Positions 1 through 12,200 are shown, counted from the stretch's first letter. The stretch is DNA of 64,000 nt from Pithys albifrons albifrons (GCF_047495875.1 NC_092486.1:992001-1056000), one strand, 5' to 3'. A program made the numbers and translations. The notes: generated by a model not told the origin, from the letters alone.

Positions 1-213
1 GGTGGAAGCACTGGAACACCTGCCCAGGGAGGGTGTGGAGTCTCTCTCTCTGGAGCCATTCCAAACCCACCTGGAGCCATTCCAAACCCACCTGGAGCCA
101 TTCCAAACCCACCTGGACATGTCCCTGTGTCACCTGTTCCAGGTGGGTTGGGGCTTGCACTGGGTGATCCCCTGAGGTCCCTTCCAACACCAGAAATTCT
201 GGGATTCTGTGAA
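1..213 (+). mobile_element. CR1 LINE 3' tail
   Basis: The segment runs through a CR1-like 3' region (cctggacatgtccctgtgt, then gaggtcccttccaacacc) and ends with the CR1-type tail attctgggattctgtgaa. A ~21-bp piece (gagccattccaaacccacct) is repeated three times inside it. It lies in a STAMBP intron. The 5' part is cut by the window edge. Confidence 0.7.
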
Positions 214-545
214 CTTTGACAAGTGAATCTGTTGGTTTGTGCCTCACACCTTTACAACATCTCCTGGTCAGGCCTACCAGCTGTGGGACCCCAAATTCCT
301 CAGGGGGCAGAGCAGAACTCTCCTGGTCAGTCCTACCAGCTGTGGGACCCCAAATTCCTCAAGGGAAAGAGCAGAGCTCTGTTGGTCAGTCCTACCAGCT
401 GTGGGACCCCAAATCCCAGGGGTCCCTTCCAACCCCAGTAATTCTGGGATTCTGGATTCTGTGGAATGAACTTCTGTGGGTTTGTGCCTCACACCTTCAT
501 AACATTTCCTGGTGAGTTCCACCAGCTGTGGGACCCCAAACCCCT
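214..545. repeat. Short tandem array with CR1-tail debris
   Basis: About four degenerate units share the core ctaccagctgtgggacccc, spaced about 60 bp apart. A CR1-tail fragment (ggtcccttccaaccccagta) sits at about 420-465. Short open frames here are by-products of the repeat. Confidence 0.6.
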
Positions 546-547
546 CA

Positions 548-2515
548 GGAGCAGATCAGAGCTGTCTCAGCCCACTCCTGACCCCCAGGAGCAGAGCAGA
601 GCTGCCCCAGCCCACCCCTGACCCCCAGGAGCAGAGCAGAGCTGTCCCAGCCCCACAGACCCTCCCCAGGAGCAGAGCAGAGCTGTCCCAGCCCCACAGA
701 CCCTCCCCTGCCCCACAGACCCTCCCCAGGAGCAGAGCAGAGCTGTCCCAGCCCCACAGACCCTCCCCTGCCCCACAGATCCTCCCCAGGAGCAGAGCAG
801 AGCTGCCCCAGCCCATCCCTGACCCCCAGGAGCAGAGCAGAGCTGCCCCAGCCCTGCAGACCCTCCCTTGTCCCCCAGGAGCAGAGCAGAGCTGTCCCAG
901 CCCAGCAGACCCTCCCCAGGAGCAGAGCAGAGCTGCCCCAGCCCATCCCTGACCCCCAGGAGCAGAGCAGAGCAGAGCTGCCCCAGTCCTGCAGACCCAC
1001 CCCTGACCCCCAGGAGCAGAGCAGAGCTGTCCCAGCCCAGCAGACCCTCCCCAGGAGCAGAGCAGAGCTGCCCCAGCCCATCCCTGACCCCCAGGAGCAG
1101 AGCAGAGCTGCCCCAGCCCCACAGACCCTCCCTTGCCCCCAAGAGCAGAGCAGAGCTGTCCCAGCCCAGCAGACCCTCCCCAGGAGCAGAGCAGAGCTGC
1201 CCCAGCCCACCCCTGACCCCCAGGAGCAGAGCAGAGCTGCCCCAGCCCCACAGCCCCTCCCTTGTCCCCCAGGAGCAGAGCAGAGCTGTCCCAGCCCCAC
1301 AGACCCTCCCTTGTCCCCCAGGAGCAGAGCAGAGCTGTCCCAGCCCACCCCTGACCCCCAGGAGCAGAGCAGAGCTGCCCCAGCCCCACAGACCCTCCCC
1401 TGCCCCACAGACCCTCCCCAGGAGCAGAGCAGAGCTGCCCCAGCCCACCCCTGACCCCCAGGAGCAGAGCAGAGCTGCCCCAGCCCCGCAGACCCTCCCT
1501 TGTCCCCCAGGAGCAGAGCAGAGCTGTCCCAGCCCAGCAGACCCTCCCCAGGAGCAGAGCAGAGCTGCCCCAGCCCACCCCTGACCCCCAGGAGCAGAGC
1601 AGAGCTGTCCCAGCCCCACAGACCCTCCCTTGTCCCCCAGGAGCAGAGCAGAGCTGTCCCAGCCCCACAGACCCTCCCCTGCCCCACAGACCCTCCCCAG
1701 GAGCAGAGCAGAGCTGCCCCAGACCCACAGACCCTCCCCAGGAGCAGAGCAGAGCTGCCCCAGCCCATCCCTGACCCCCAGGAGCAGAGCAGAGCTGCCC
1801 CAGCCCACCCCTGACCCCCAGGAGCAGAGCAGAGTTGTCCCAGCCCCACAGACCCTCCCCTGCCCCACAGACCCTCCCCAGGAGCAGAGCAGAGCTGTGC
1901 CAGCCCACCCCTGACCCCCAGGAGCAGAGCAGAGCTGCCCCAGCCCCGCAGACCCTCCCTTGTCCCCCAGGAGCAGAGCAGAGCTGTCCCAGCCCAGCAG
2001 ACCCTCCCCAGGAGCAGAGCAGAGCTGCCCCAGCCCACCCTTGTCCCCCAGGAGCAGAGCAGAGCTGTGCCAGCCCACCCCTGACCCCCAGGAGCAGAGC
2101 AGAGCTGCCCCAGCCCCACAGACCCTCCCTTGTCCCCCAGGAGCAGAGCAGAGCTGTCCCAGCCCACCCTTGTCCCCCAGGAGCAGAGCAGAGCTGCCCC
2201 AGCCCACCCTTGTCCCCCAGGAGCAGAGCAGAGCTGCCCCAGCCCACCCTTGTCCCCCAGGAGCAGAGCAGAGCTGCCCCAGCCCACCCTTGTCCCCCAG
2301 GAGCAGAGCAGAGCTGCCCCAGCCCCACAGACCCTCCCTTGTCCCCCAGGAGCAGAGCAGAGCTGCCCCAGCCCACCCTTGTCCCCCAGGAGCAGAGCAG
2401 AGCTGCCCCAGCCCCGCAGACCCTCCCTTGTCCCCCAGGAGCAGAGCAGAGCTGCCCCAGCCCACCCTTGTCCCCCAGGAGCAGGGCAGAGCTGCCCCAG
2501 CCCCGCTGCCCCCCC
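548..2515. repeat. ~40-45 bp minisatellite, ~46 units, STAMBP intron
   Basis: The unit core is aggagcagagcagagctgcc followed by a variable spacer of two kinds, cagcccacccctgaccccc or cagccccacagaccctcccttg. Mixed spacer types give a higher-order pattern. Units are GC-rich and stop-poor, so open frames of several hundred codons appear on both strands; these are not genes. The array ends 17 bp before the STAMBP splice donor. Confidence 0.95.
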
Positions 2516-2532
2516 TGCCCCGCAGCCCTTAC

Positions 2533-2735
2533 GTGATGAACTTGTTGTAGAGGATGAAGGCGTGCTCGGCGTTGCCCTCCCCCGCGTACACCGCCGCCAT
2601 GCGCAGCATCTCCACGCCCGAGCGGTAGTAGCGGCGCGGGGGGATGTCCTCGTTCACCTCCACGGCGCTGCCCGCCTGGATCAGCCGCCGCACCCGCTCC
2701 TCGGGCGGCAGGGGACGGCTGGCACGGCCCGGCAT
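2533..2735 (-). CDS. STAMBP: STAM-binding protein (AMSH), first coding exon only
   Basis: STAMBP is an endosomal JAMM metalloprotease that cleaves K63-linked ubiquitin chains and works with ESCRT-0 (STAM) in receptor sorting. Only the start is here. The ATG is at 2735-2733, and 67 codons plus two bases run to a clean donor (gtaagg from 2532). The translation contains [30 protein letters not shown] and [11 protein letters not shown], which match the N-terminal MIT-like/USP8-dimerisation region of STAMBP; the [10 protein letters not shown] stretch favours STAMBP over its paralogue STAMBPL1. A strong acceptor (ctgtccctctccccgcag, minus strand) ends at 2754, so the exon is 2533-2753 with 18 bases of 5' UTR, and an upstream noncoding exon is expected. 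The catalytic JAMM domain lies beyond the left edge. The first eight residues (MPGRASRP) look diverged from the mammalian start. Confidence 0.93.
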
Positions 2736-2774
2736 GGCCCCGCACGGCCCGGCCTGCGGGGAGAGGGACAGCGC

Positions 2775-2940
2775 GGGTGACACGGGAATGGCCGTGGGTG
2801 ACACGGGGCACAGCGCGGGTGACACGGGAATGGCCGTGGGTGACATGGGGCACAGCGCAGGTGACACGGGAATGGCCGTGGGTGACACGGGAATGGCCGT
2901 GGGTGACAAGGGGACACGAGCACAGCGCGGGTGACACGGG
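2775..2940. repeat. Short GC-rich array in STAMBP 5' intron
   Basis: About four units built from gtgacacgggaatggccgtg alternating with gggcacagcgcgg. It starts about 20 bp upstream of the STAMBP exon acceptor. Confidence 0.85.
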
Positions 2941-2997
2941 GCACGAGAATGGCCACGCAGGGACAGGGCATGGGTCGGGCATGCAAGGTCTGCCCCT

Positions 2998-3770
2998 GCA
3001 CAGACCCCAACAGGCCCACTGACACCCCAACCATCCCACAGACACCCCAAGCATCCCACAGACACCCCAAGCATCCCACAGACACCCCAATCATTCCACT
3101 GACACCCCAACCATCCCACTGACACCCGTCATCCCACAGACACCCCAACCATCCCACAGACACCCCAACCATCCCACTGACACCCCAACCATCCCACAGA
3201 CACCCCAAGCATCCCACAGACACCCCAATCATTCCACTGACACCCCAACCATCCCACTGACACCCCAACCATCCCACTGACACCCGTCATCCCACAGACA
3301 CCCCAACCATCCCACAGACACCCCAACCATCCCACTGACACCCGTCATCCCACTGACACCCCAACCATCCCACAGACACCCCAACCATCCCACTGACACC
3401 CCAACCATCCCACAGACACCCCAAGCATCCCACTGACACCCCAATCATCCCACAGACACCCCAACCGTCCCACTGACACCCCAACCGTCCCAGTGACACC
3501 CCAACCATCCCACAGACACCCCAACCATCCCACTGACACCCCAACCATCCCACAGACACCCCAATCATCCCACTGACACCCCAATCATCCCACAGACACC
3601 CCAATCATCCCACAGACACCCCAACTGTCCCACAGACACCCCACCCATCCCAAAGACACTCCCACAGTCCCAAGGACATCCCAGAAATCCAACAGACACC
3701 TCAACGATCTCAGACACCCCAACAGTCCCACAGGCTCCCCCAACTATCCAATAGACAACCCAACTGGGCA
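2998..3770. repeat. 20-bp minisatellite (~36 units)
   Basis: The unit is accccaaccatcccacagac with cag/ctg alternation (ccacagac versus ccactgac) and occasional 3-bp-shorter copies. It degenerates after about 3640. It lies in the 5' intron of STAMBP. Confidence 0.95.
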
Positions 3771-4859
3771 CTGATTTTAGGATCAGTCCCTGATTCCAGG
3801 ATCAGTCCCTGTCACTGATTTCAAGCCCGGCGGGTCTGGGCCCTCCCAGTCTCCCCCAGCAGCTCTTCCCTCCCAGCTGTCCCTCCCCAGGGGCTGGTGC
3901 CCATGTTGGGGTGACACGGCCCGGCAGTTCCAGAGGAGCAGGAATTCCAGAGGAGCAGGAATTCCACACAAGTTCCAGCCCTGCAGAGTTCCCTTGGCTC
4001 AGCAGCCCCGGGATCCTCCCCGATCCCTCCTCACCCAACAGGCTCATCCCACACGGGCTCAGCCGCAATCCCTCAATCCCGGAGCTGTGGGAGGCACTCC
4101 CATCCCTCCCATCCCTCGGGAATGCTCCACGACCCGATCCAGGCGACCCAAGGGGAGGGAGAGCCCAGAGTGAGGGGCAGCGAGCCCAGGGACCCCCACA
4201 ACGCTCCTCCTGCCCCTCCGGGAGCAGTTTTTCCTTGGAGAACCCACGACAGGGTTAAACTCCCTTGTGGAGTCACCGCCCCGACTCCAGAGAACCTCCC
4301 AGCAATTCCAGCGTCAGGATTTGCTGGGGCTCCTTCCCGAAGGAGGGAAAGGTCCCCAGCAGAGCCTGAGGAGCCCGAGGAGGAGGAAGGACCCTCCTGG
4401 GGTTCCCTGGAATTCCTTTGGAAGGCAGGCAGGGGCCCCGGAGGAGCCCCCACGATTCCCTGCGGGATCCGGCTCTGCCAGAGGCTCCTGTGCCAAAGCC
4501 CCTCGGGATGTCACAGCTCAGGGGGGGCTTCACCTGCTGGGGGTGGGGGCTCAGCCAGAGCTCTGAGTGCCCTCCCCAAAATACTCCCCCCCAAATCCCA
4601 CAGCTCTCCCCACGGGAGAACAGACCCCACTCACACTCCCAGTAACTCCCAGTAACTCCCAGTGCCCCCAGACCAGAGACCTCTCCCCACCCAGGTCCCA
4701 CAACTCCCCTCAAAATAAAGTGCCCAAACCACCCCACTCCCTCCACGAGCAGCCCCCAAACTCCTGTCCCTCCCCGGCCCCCCCAGAGACAGGGGGGACC
4801 CCTCCCCAAAATCAGAGCCCTCCACAACCCCCCCAGCCCTTGCCCTGTCTGTCCCCCCA
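3771..4859. other. Intronic sequence without a recognised gene
   Basis: This is mostly non-repetitive GC-rich sequence. I see no conserved exon. The open frames are short, overlap on both strands and have no recognisable domain. Confidence 0.5.
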
Positions 4860-5705
4860 AAACAGCCCCCCAGACCACCTGGCCACCCAAAACAGCCCCC
4901 CCATCCCTGTTTGTCCCCTCAAACAGCCCCCCATCCCCGTCTGTCCCCCCAAAACAGCCCCCCCATCCCCGTCTGTCCCCCCAAAACAGCCCCCCCATCC
5001 CTGTCTGTCCCCCCAAAACAGCCCCCCATCCCCGTCTGTCCCCCCAAAACAGCCCCCCCATCCCCGTCTGTCCCCCCAAAATGCTCCCCCTGCCCTGTCT
5101 GTCCCCCCAAAACAGCCCCCCCATCCCCGTCTGTCCCCTCAAACAGCCCCCCCATCCCTGTCTGTCCCCTCAAACAGCCCCCCATCCCTGTCTGTCCCCC
5201 CAAAACAGCCCCCCCAGCCCTGTCTGTCCCCCCAAAACAGCCCCCCATCCCTGTCTGTCCCCCTCAAACAGCCCCCCCCTTCCTCTCTGTCCCCTCAAAC
5301 AGCCCCCCCATCCCTGTCTGTCCCCCCAAAACAGCCCCCCCTCCCTCTCTGTCCCCTCAAACAGCCCCCCCTCCCTCTCTGTGCCCCCCAAACAGCCCCC
5401 TCCTCCCTGTCTGTCCCCTCAAACAGCCCCCCCATCCCTGTCTGTCCCCTCAAACAGCCCCCCCAGCCCTGTCTGTCCCCTCAAACAGCCCCCCCAGCCC
5501 TGTCTGTCCCCTCAAACAGCCCCCCCAGCCCTGTCTGTCCCCCCAAAACAGCCCCCCCAGCCCTGTCTGTCCCCCCAAAACAGCCCCCCCATCCCTCTCT
5601 GTCCCCCCAAAACAGCCCCCCCATCCCTGTCTGTCCCCCCAAAACAGCCCCCCCTTCCTCTCTGTCCCCTCGAACAGCCCCCCCAGCCCACCTGGCCACC
5701 CAAAA
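4860..5705. repeat. ~30-bp minisatellite (~27 units)
   Basis: Units read ccatccctgtctgtcccc followed by ccaaaacagccccc. The top strand is almost free of G, so the bottom strand carries regular G runs. Proline-rich open frames (over 270 codons) follow from the repeat and are not genes. Confidence 0.95.
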
Positions 5706-6099
5706 CAGCCCCCGCCCCCCCTTCCCCTCTAAAAACGAGTAAAGACCCTCCCGCCAAAGCCCCCACGCCCCTGACAGCGCAAAGGGAGCCCCAAACAGGA
5801 TTCCCCTTCTTAAGGAAGAGACCCCGGAGCCCTCCTGAGCAGATCCCCCTTCCTAAGGGGAAGATCCCACAGCCAGAGACTCCTGAGGGGATGCCCCTTC
5901 CCGAAGGGAAGTTCCCCCATCCCAAGGGCACCGCTCCCACAGCCAGAGCCCCCCGAGCGGCTCCCGGTTCCCACGGGACCCTCCCGCAGCCGCGGACCCC
6001 CTGCCCTGCCCTGCCCTCCATGCGAGACCCCCCCACACAACCGGCGGCACCCCCGCCCCTCAGCCCCGTCCCCCCCAGGGCCTTCCCCAGCCCCGGCCG

Positions 6100-6420
6100 G
6101 GCCCCCCCCGGGCCTGCCAGACCCTCCCCGACCTACCGGGCCCCCACTCGGACCTGCCGGGCCCGTCCCGGCCCCGCCGCCGCCTCCCCTCAGCACTTCC
6201 GGGTTCTTCCCCGACGGCCGCAGTGCGGCCCCTCCCCCCCGCCCCGGCGGCCAATCAGAGGCCGCTGCTACATCCGGGCAATGCAGGGCGCACCTCCCGC
6301 TTCCGCCCGGCTGCACCGCGGCTTCCCTGCCCTTAGCGGGACGTGGGGCATGATGACGTCACATCTTAAAGGGGCAGCGCACGTGGCGCCGCCGCTCCGT
6401 GACAGCCCCAAACCCGACAG
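6100..6420 (-). promoter_or_regulatory. CpG-rich promoter, probably STAMBP
   Basis: This CpG-dense block contains an ETS-type site (cacttccggg, near 6195), a CCAAT box (ccaatcag at 6251-6258) and a consensus CRE (tgacgtca at 6354-6361). The STAMBP coding exon at 2.7 kb has an acceptor but no promoter of its own, so a noncoding first exon here is the natural partner. A possible minus-strand donor (gtaggt from 6136) fits. I did not see a coding exon on the plus strand, although a divergent transcript is possible. Confidence 0.65.
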
Positions 6421-7592
6421 ATCCTGCCCCAAAATCGGCCCTTCTAACCCCAACCCGGCCCTTCTCACCCAAACTGCCCCTTCGCACCCAAACCTACCCC
6501 CTCTCCCCCCAGACTGCCCCTTCTCGCCCCAAACTGCCCCTTCTCGCCCCAAACTGCCCCTTCTCACCCAAACTGCCCCTTCGCACCCAAACTGCCCCTT
6601 CGCACCCAAACCTACCCCTTCTCGCCCCAAACTGCCCCTTCTCACCCCAGACTGCCCCTTCTCGCCCCAAACTGCCCCTTCTCACCCCAGACTGCCCCTT
6701 CTCCCCCCCAAACTGCCCCTTCTCGCCCCAAACTGCCCCTTCTCCCCCCCAAACTGCCCCTTCTCCCCCCCAAACTGCCCCTTCTCCCCCCCAGACTGCC
6801 CCTTCTCCCCCCCAAACTGCCCCTTCTCCCCCCCAAACTGCCCCTTCTCACCCCAAACTGCCCCTTCGCACCCAAACCTACCCCTTCTCCCCCCAAACTG
6901 CCCCTTCTCACCCCAAACTGCCCCTTCTCCCCCCCAAACTGCCCCTTCTCCCCCCAAACTGCCCCTTCTCCCCCCCAGACTGCCCCTTCTCCCCCCCAAA
7001 CTGCCCCTTCTCACCCCAAACTGCCCCTTCTCCCCCCCAAACTGCCCCTTCTCTCCCCCAAACTGCCCCTTCTCCCCCCCAAACTGCCCCTTCTCCCCCC
7101 CAAACTGCCCCTTCTCCCCCCCAAACTGCCCCTTCTCACCCCAAACTGCCCCTTCTCCCCCCCAAACTGCCCCTTCTCGCCCCAGACTGCCCCTTCTCCC
7201 CCCCAAACTGCCCCTTCTCGCCCCAGACTGCCCCTTCTCCCCCCCAGACTGCCCCTTCTCGCCCCAAACTGCCCCTTCTCACCCCAAACTGCCCCTTCTC
7301 GCCCCAAACTGCCCCTTCTCTCCCCCAAACTGCCCCTTCTCTCCCCCAAACTGCCCCTTCTCGCCCCAAACTGCCCCTTCTCTCCCCCAAACTGCCCCTT
7401 CTCGCCCCAAACTGCCCCTTCTCACCCCAAACTGCCCCTTCTTGCCCCAAACTGCCCCTTCTCACCCCAAACTGCCCCTTCTCACCCCAAACTGCCCCTT
7501 CTCTCCCCCAGACTGCCCCTTCTCACCCCAAACTGCCCCTTCTCACCCCAAACTGCCCCTTCTCGCCCCAAACTGCCCCTCCTCACCCCATC
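6420..7592. repeat. 20-bp minisatellite (~58 units) beside promoter
   Basis: The unit is ctgccccttctcgccccaaa, with the middle varying as tcaccc, tctccc or tccccc. The array begins directly behind the putative STAMBP promoter. The bottom strand has a run of G3-G7 in nearly every unit. Open frames of several hundred codons of Pro/Ser repeats are by-products. Confidence 0.95.
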
Positions 7593-8325
7593 CCATGGAA
7601 TGCCCCCCCCGGCTCCCCACCCCGCAGGGATTTACTGCACCAAACACTGTGTGACAAGCAGAAACCCCCAAATCCTGTATTTTCCAGCCCAAATCCCAGT
7701 TTCTCCCGTCAGGGAAGCGCGAGAAGCCCTTTCTGCTGAAGGCTGAGGATGTTTTACCGGGACCATCCCAGCCCCGAGTCCACGTTTCTCCTCCACATCC
7801 CCCCGGGCTGCAGAACCTTCCCGGGAGATGCCCCCGGGCTGGGGGAGCAGATCCAATTAAAAAGCCGAGCTTTGTTAAGCCTGATTGGCAGTCCTGGCAC
7901 CTCATCGGCGCCCCAGGGGGTGCCACACATCGCTGGAGCTCCAGCACATAATTCCTGGAGTTCCGACACGTTATTCCTGGAACTCTGTCGCGACATCCCC
8001 GGAGCTCTGTCACGACATTCCCGGCTGGTCTGGCGCGGGTTTCCTGCGCCGGTGGCGGCGCCTCCTGCCCGGGGTGGGGCCGGGTCGGGGCTGGGGCAAG
8101 GACAGTCCCTTGGCTGGTGCCTCCCAGCAGTTCCCCGGGGCCAGGCTGAGCGGCCGGCCCTGCTCCGGGGCTCGGGGCTTCCTCTTGGGAATGCCGGTGC
8201 TCCTGGGAAGGGAAAGCCGGGATCAGCCCCTGTTCTGCATGGAGGGGCTGCCAAGAGGGACACCCAGCTCGGCAGCTCCCAGCCTGGCTGAGCACAGCAT
8301 GGGAATCTCTGTCCTGGCACCACCA
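7593..8325. other. Intergenic sequence, no gene recognised
   Basis: Mostly single-copy sequence between the STAMBP promoter side and the end of DUSP11. Around 7930-8030 there is a mild ~25-bp repeat (ctggagttccgacacgttat-like). No domain or convincing exon was seen. Confidence 0.4.
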
Positions 8326-8935
8326 GGGAGACCAAATGTGTCCCTGACGTGGATTTGGAGCTCCCACATGTCCTGATGTGGATTTGGAGATCCCACATAT
8401 CCCTGACAAGGATTTGGAGATCCTACACATGTCCCTGACGTGGATCTGGAGCTCCCTCATGTCCCTGACACAGACTTGGAGCTCCCACATGTCCTGATGT
8501 GGATTTGGAGATCCCACATGACCCTGACAAGGATTTGGAGATCCCACACATGTTCCTGATGTGGATCTGAAGATCTGAAGTTCCAAAACCCTGATGTGGT
8601 TTTGGAGCTCCCACACGTCCCTGACGTGCATCTGGGGCTTCCACACATCCCTGACATGGATTTGGAGCTCCCACACGTCCCTGACGTGCATCTGGGGCTT
8701 CCACACATCCCTGACATGGATTTGGAGCTCCCACACATGTCCCTGACGTGGATCTGGAGCTCCCACATGTCTCTGACATGGATTTGGAGCTCCCACATGT
8801 CTCTGACATGGATTTGGAGCTCCCACATGTCTCTGACATGGATTTGGAGCTCCCACATGTCCCTGACGTGCATCTGGGGCTTCCACACATCCCTGACGTG
8901 GATCTGGAGCTCCCACACAGCCACAGTCACATCCC
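8326..8935. repeat. 30-bp minisatellite (~20 units)
   Basis: Core unit ctgacatggatttggagctc with cccacatgtc. Units vary as gtggatctggagctcccaca or gtgcatctggggcttccaca, giving a patterned array between the 3' side of DUSP11 and unique sequence. Confidence 0.93.
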
Positions 8936-9276
8936 AGCTGGAATGTGCCCCCCAGGACCAGGGGAAGCTCCTTCCCTCACTCCCCGTGCCCTGCTGAGCC
9001 CAGGAACAGGGAATGCTCCACTGCACTCTCAGGGAGGAGCTGCCTCCTGGGGCACCTGACTCAAAATCCTTCAGTCCCAGGAACATCTCGGCCTGGAGAA
9101 CATTCCAGCCCCGCTGGGAAGCTGCTGCAGCCCTGGCTGGATGCCATCCCACACCTCCAGAGGCACAGGAACATTGATATTCAGGCTCTGCACAAGCCTC
9201 CAGGAGGTTTTGCCCACCCAAAGCAGTGGGTGGGTCTTGTGTGAGCTGCACCTCCTAAACCCCCAGCTGGAGGTGT

Positions 9277-12200
9277 TCAAACCCAAGGGAGCAGCTCCGT
9301 GTTGGGCTGCTCAGCTGAGGGCACAGGGGAGAGGGGCAAACACCTACCTGGGCACTGCCAAGGGGGTCTGGGCAGAGCAGTGTGGGTGGTGCTCCACCAT
9401 CTGCTTCTGGGGCCTTGCTGGGGCACTGTCCTTTGCCCTGAGGGGGCCTGAGCCCAAACTCTGCAGGCCACAGTTCCTGGAAGAGATTCCATGTGCTCTG
9501 TGCCCACACAACGCCCACAGAGGGATCACAGCAGCTCCTCCACACCCAAACCCACCCCTGTGTGCCACTGCCCACCCAGGAAAGGGAGGGACAAAGGGAA
9601 AAAGGGAAAGAAAAGGATCCTTAAAACCAGTTAGAGAATCCCAGAATGGTTTGGGTTGGAAGGGACCTTGAAGATCATCTCATTCCACCCCCTGCCCTGG
9701 GCAGGGACACCTCCCACTGTCCCAGGGGGCTCCAGCCTGGCCTTGAACACTCCCAGGGATGAGGCAGCCACAGCTTCTCTGGGAATTCCAGCCCAGCCCT
9801 TTCCCACCCTCACAGCCAAGAATTCCTTCCCAATATCCACCTAAATCACTTTTCCAGTAGGAGCCATTCCCTGTGTCCTGTCCCTCCATCCCTTGTCCCC
9901 AGTCCCTCTCCAGCTCTCCTGGAGCCCCTTTAGGCCCTGGAAGGGGCTCTCAGGTCTCCTTGAGCAACCTGTGCTGGGGCTTCCCCACCCTCCCAGCCAA
10001 CAATCCCTTCCCAATATCCCACCTCACCCCACTCCCTGCCAGTTGAAATCCATCCCAGTGCCAGTTGAACCCCAAGTCTTTCAGCTGCCTCTGGGCTGGA
10101 GCTGAGGAGGGGCTGAGACCCCCAGAGCTGCTGGTGGGACGGAGCTGGAGCTGCCAGGGATGGGCAGGAGCCCTGGAATGGGCTGGGATGGAGGGACCTT
10201 GAAGGTCACCCAGTGCCACCCCTGCCCTGGGCAGGGACACCTCCCACTGTCCCAGGGACACCTCCCACTGTCCCAGGGGGCTCCAGCCTGGCCTTGGGCA
10301 CTCCCAGGGATGGGGCAGCCACAGCTTCTCTGGGAATCCCAGCCCAGCCCTCCCAGGGAGGAATCCCTTCCCCCTTGTCCTGTGCTCCCACCTTCCCCCC
10401 TCCCTTCCTGCAGCCACCCAGGCTTATCCTGCTCCTTCCCAGCAGCATTCCCAGGTGCCATCCCTCCCTTCTGGACACAGCAGGACTCACTTTTTCCCAG
10501 CTCTCTCCTGGAGATCCTGGATGTAGTTGGTTCTCTCTATGGGATGCCCTCGGGATTTGTTGAACACTGCAGAGGGACAGGGCAGAGTCACAACAACACC
10601 CTGGCCAGTGTCACCTTTGGGGTTCAGGAGGGTTTGAACCCCTTCAGGCAGGCACAGCTCCCTCCCTGTGCCATCCCAAATCCCACTGAACATTCCACAG
10701 CCCAGCAGGAACAGACACTCACACTCTATTGCAGCGTTGGGCTCCATGCCCTCCACATCAATCAGGTACCTCAGCAGAGAAGGAAAACACCAATTAAACA
10801 CAATTAACCATCCACAGGCTGGTGGTGACTCAAACAGGAAAAAACTGGGAAGTTTGTGGAGCTTTTAAGTGTCAGATTGGAGTGTCAGCACCTGCCCTGC
10901 TGAAACTGGGGATAAAGGTGCCCCTAATGAAAGGTGAAGCTGGAATTGCACAGATCACTCAGCTCCATTCCCTGGGCTCTGATTCCTCCTGGAAATGCCA
11001 CCCCTTTGCCAGGGACAACTCAGCCCTTTGCCAGGGACAACTCAGCCCTTTGCCAGGGACAACTCAGCCCTTTGCCAGGGACAACTCAGCCCTTTGCCAG
11101 GGACAGCTCAGCCCTTTGCCAGGGACAGCTCAGCCCTTTGCCAGGGACAGCTCACCTGCACACCAGGTATCCAGTTCTGTTCAGGCCATGAGTGCAGTGA
11201 ACCCCAATGAGTTTATCTGGAACACACAGAGCCAGGGGCTGGTCAGGGGCCCCTTCCCCAAAATCCCCCCAGGACAAGCCCATCCATCCATCAGACCCTC
11301 CATCAGACCCCCCAGACTAAACCCAATGGCTAATTAGATAGAACTCATTAACAGAACTCATTAATTCTGGCAACTCATCTGCACAGTCCTACATCTAAAA
11401 CTCAGTCAAAGCTCCAATCCCTGACAAATTATCCCAGAATTCTGGGATGGTTTGGGTTGGGAAGGACCTTGAAGCCCCTGCCCTGGGCAGGGACACCCTG
11501 GCTGCTCCAACCCCATCCAGCCTGGCCTGGATTGGCAGAGCCAACAGGAATTCCTGCCCCATAACAAACCCCTGGACATTCCCGTGCCAAGGGAAGGGGA
11601 AGGAATTCCTGCTGTTCATTAAAGCACCACTGGCCCATCCCAGTAACAGTAAAACAGAGAATTCCACACTCACCATTGTCTTTGTTGTCTCTCAAAAACT
11701 TCTTCACGACACATTTGAACCGAAAAATGGTCTCTTTGTTTGGGATTTCGTGGCCCATGGTCAGGATTTTGGAGTAGCAGAGCGTGGCTGGGAGCTCCTG
11801 CAAGAGACACAGTCCAAGATTCCCCAAAATCCCACAAGGATCCTTGTTCATTAAGGAACCAAAAGCCAAAAGGTGAGACTTTCAACGAGCCCAAACCAGC
11901 AGCAACACAGTTCTAGGTCAGAAAACTTGTGCTTCAGCCCCTTGACATGGCACCAACATTCCAGACTTTTTCCTGCCTCTCCTTCCTCCCTGGGGAGGCT
12001 GGAACAGTTTCCCAAGGAATCATCCACACCCCCAGAGCTGTCTGCAATCAGCTCCTCACTCAGCACAGCCCAGCAAACCAGCTCTGGGGTTGGAGACCCC
12101 AGGGGGGAGCTGAGCCAGGACAGAGACCCCCCCGGCCCCTCCCTCCCCTGCCAAGGCTCCAGTGCCCCCCAGTGCCCCCCAGTGACTCCCAGTGCACCCA

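Noticed and set aside
545..3090. Minus-strand open frames of 580-844 codons (GQLCSAPG-type repeats)
   Set aside because: They are produced by the stop-poor ~40-bp minisatellite, run out of frame across the STAMBP exon, and have no conserved domain.
4567..7739. Proline/serine-rich frames of 390-857 codons on the + strand
   Set aside because: They only read through two minisatellites and the promoter between them; no exon signals or homology.
8326..8935. CRISPR-like appearance of regular repeats
   Set aside because: The genome is eukaryotic, and the units are contiguous without unique spacers; they are minisatellites.
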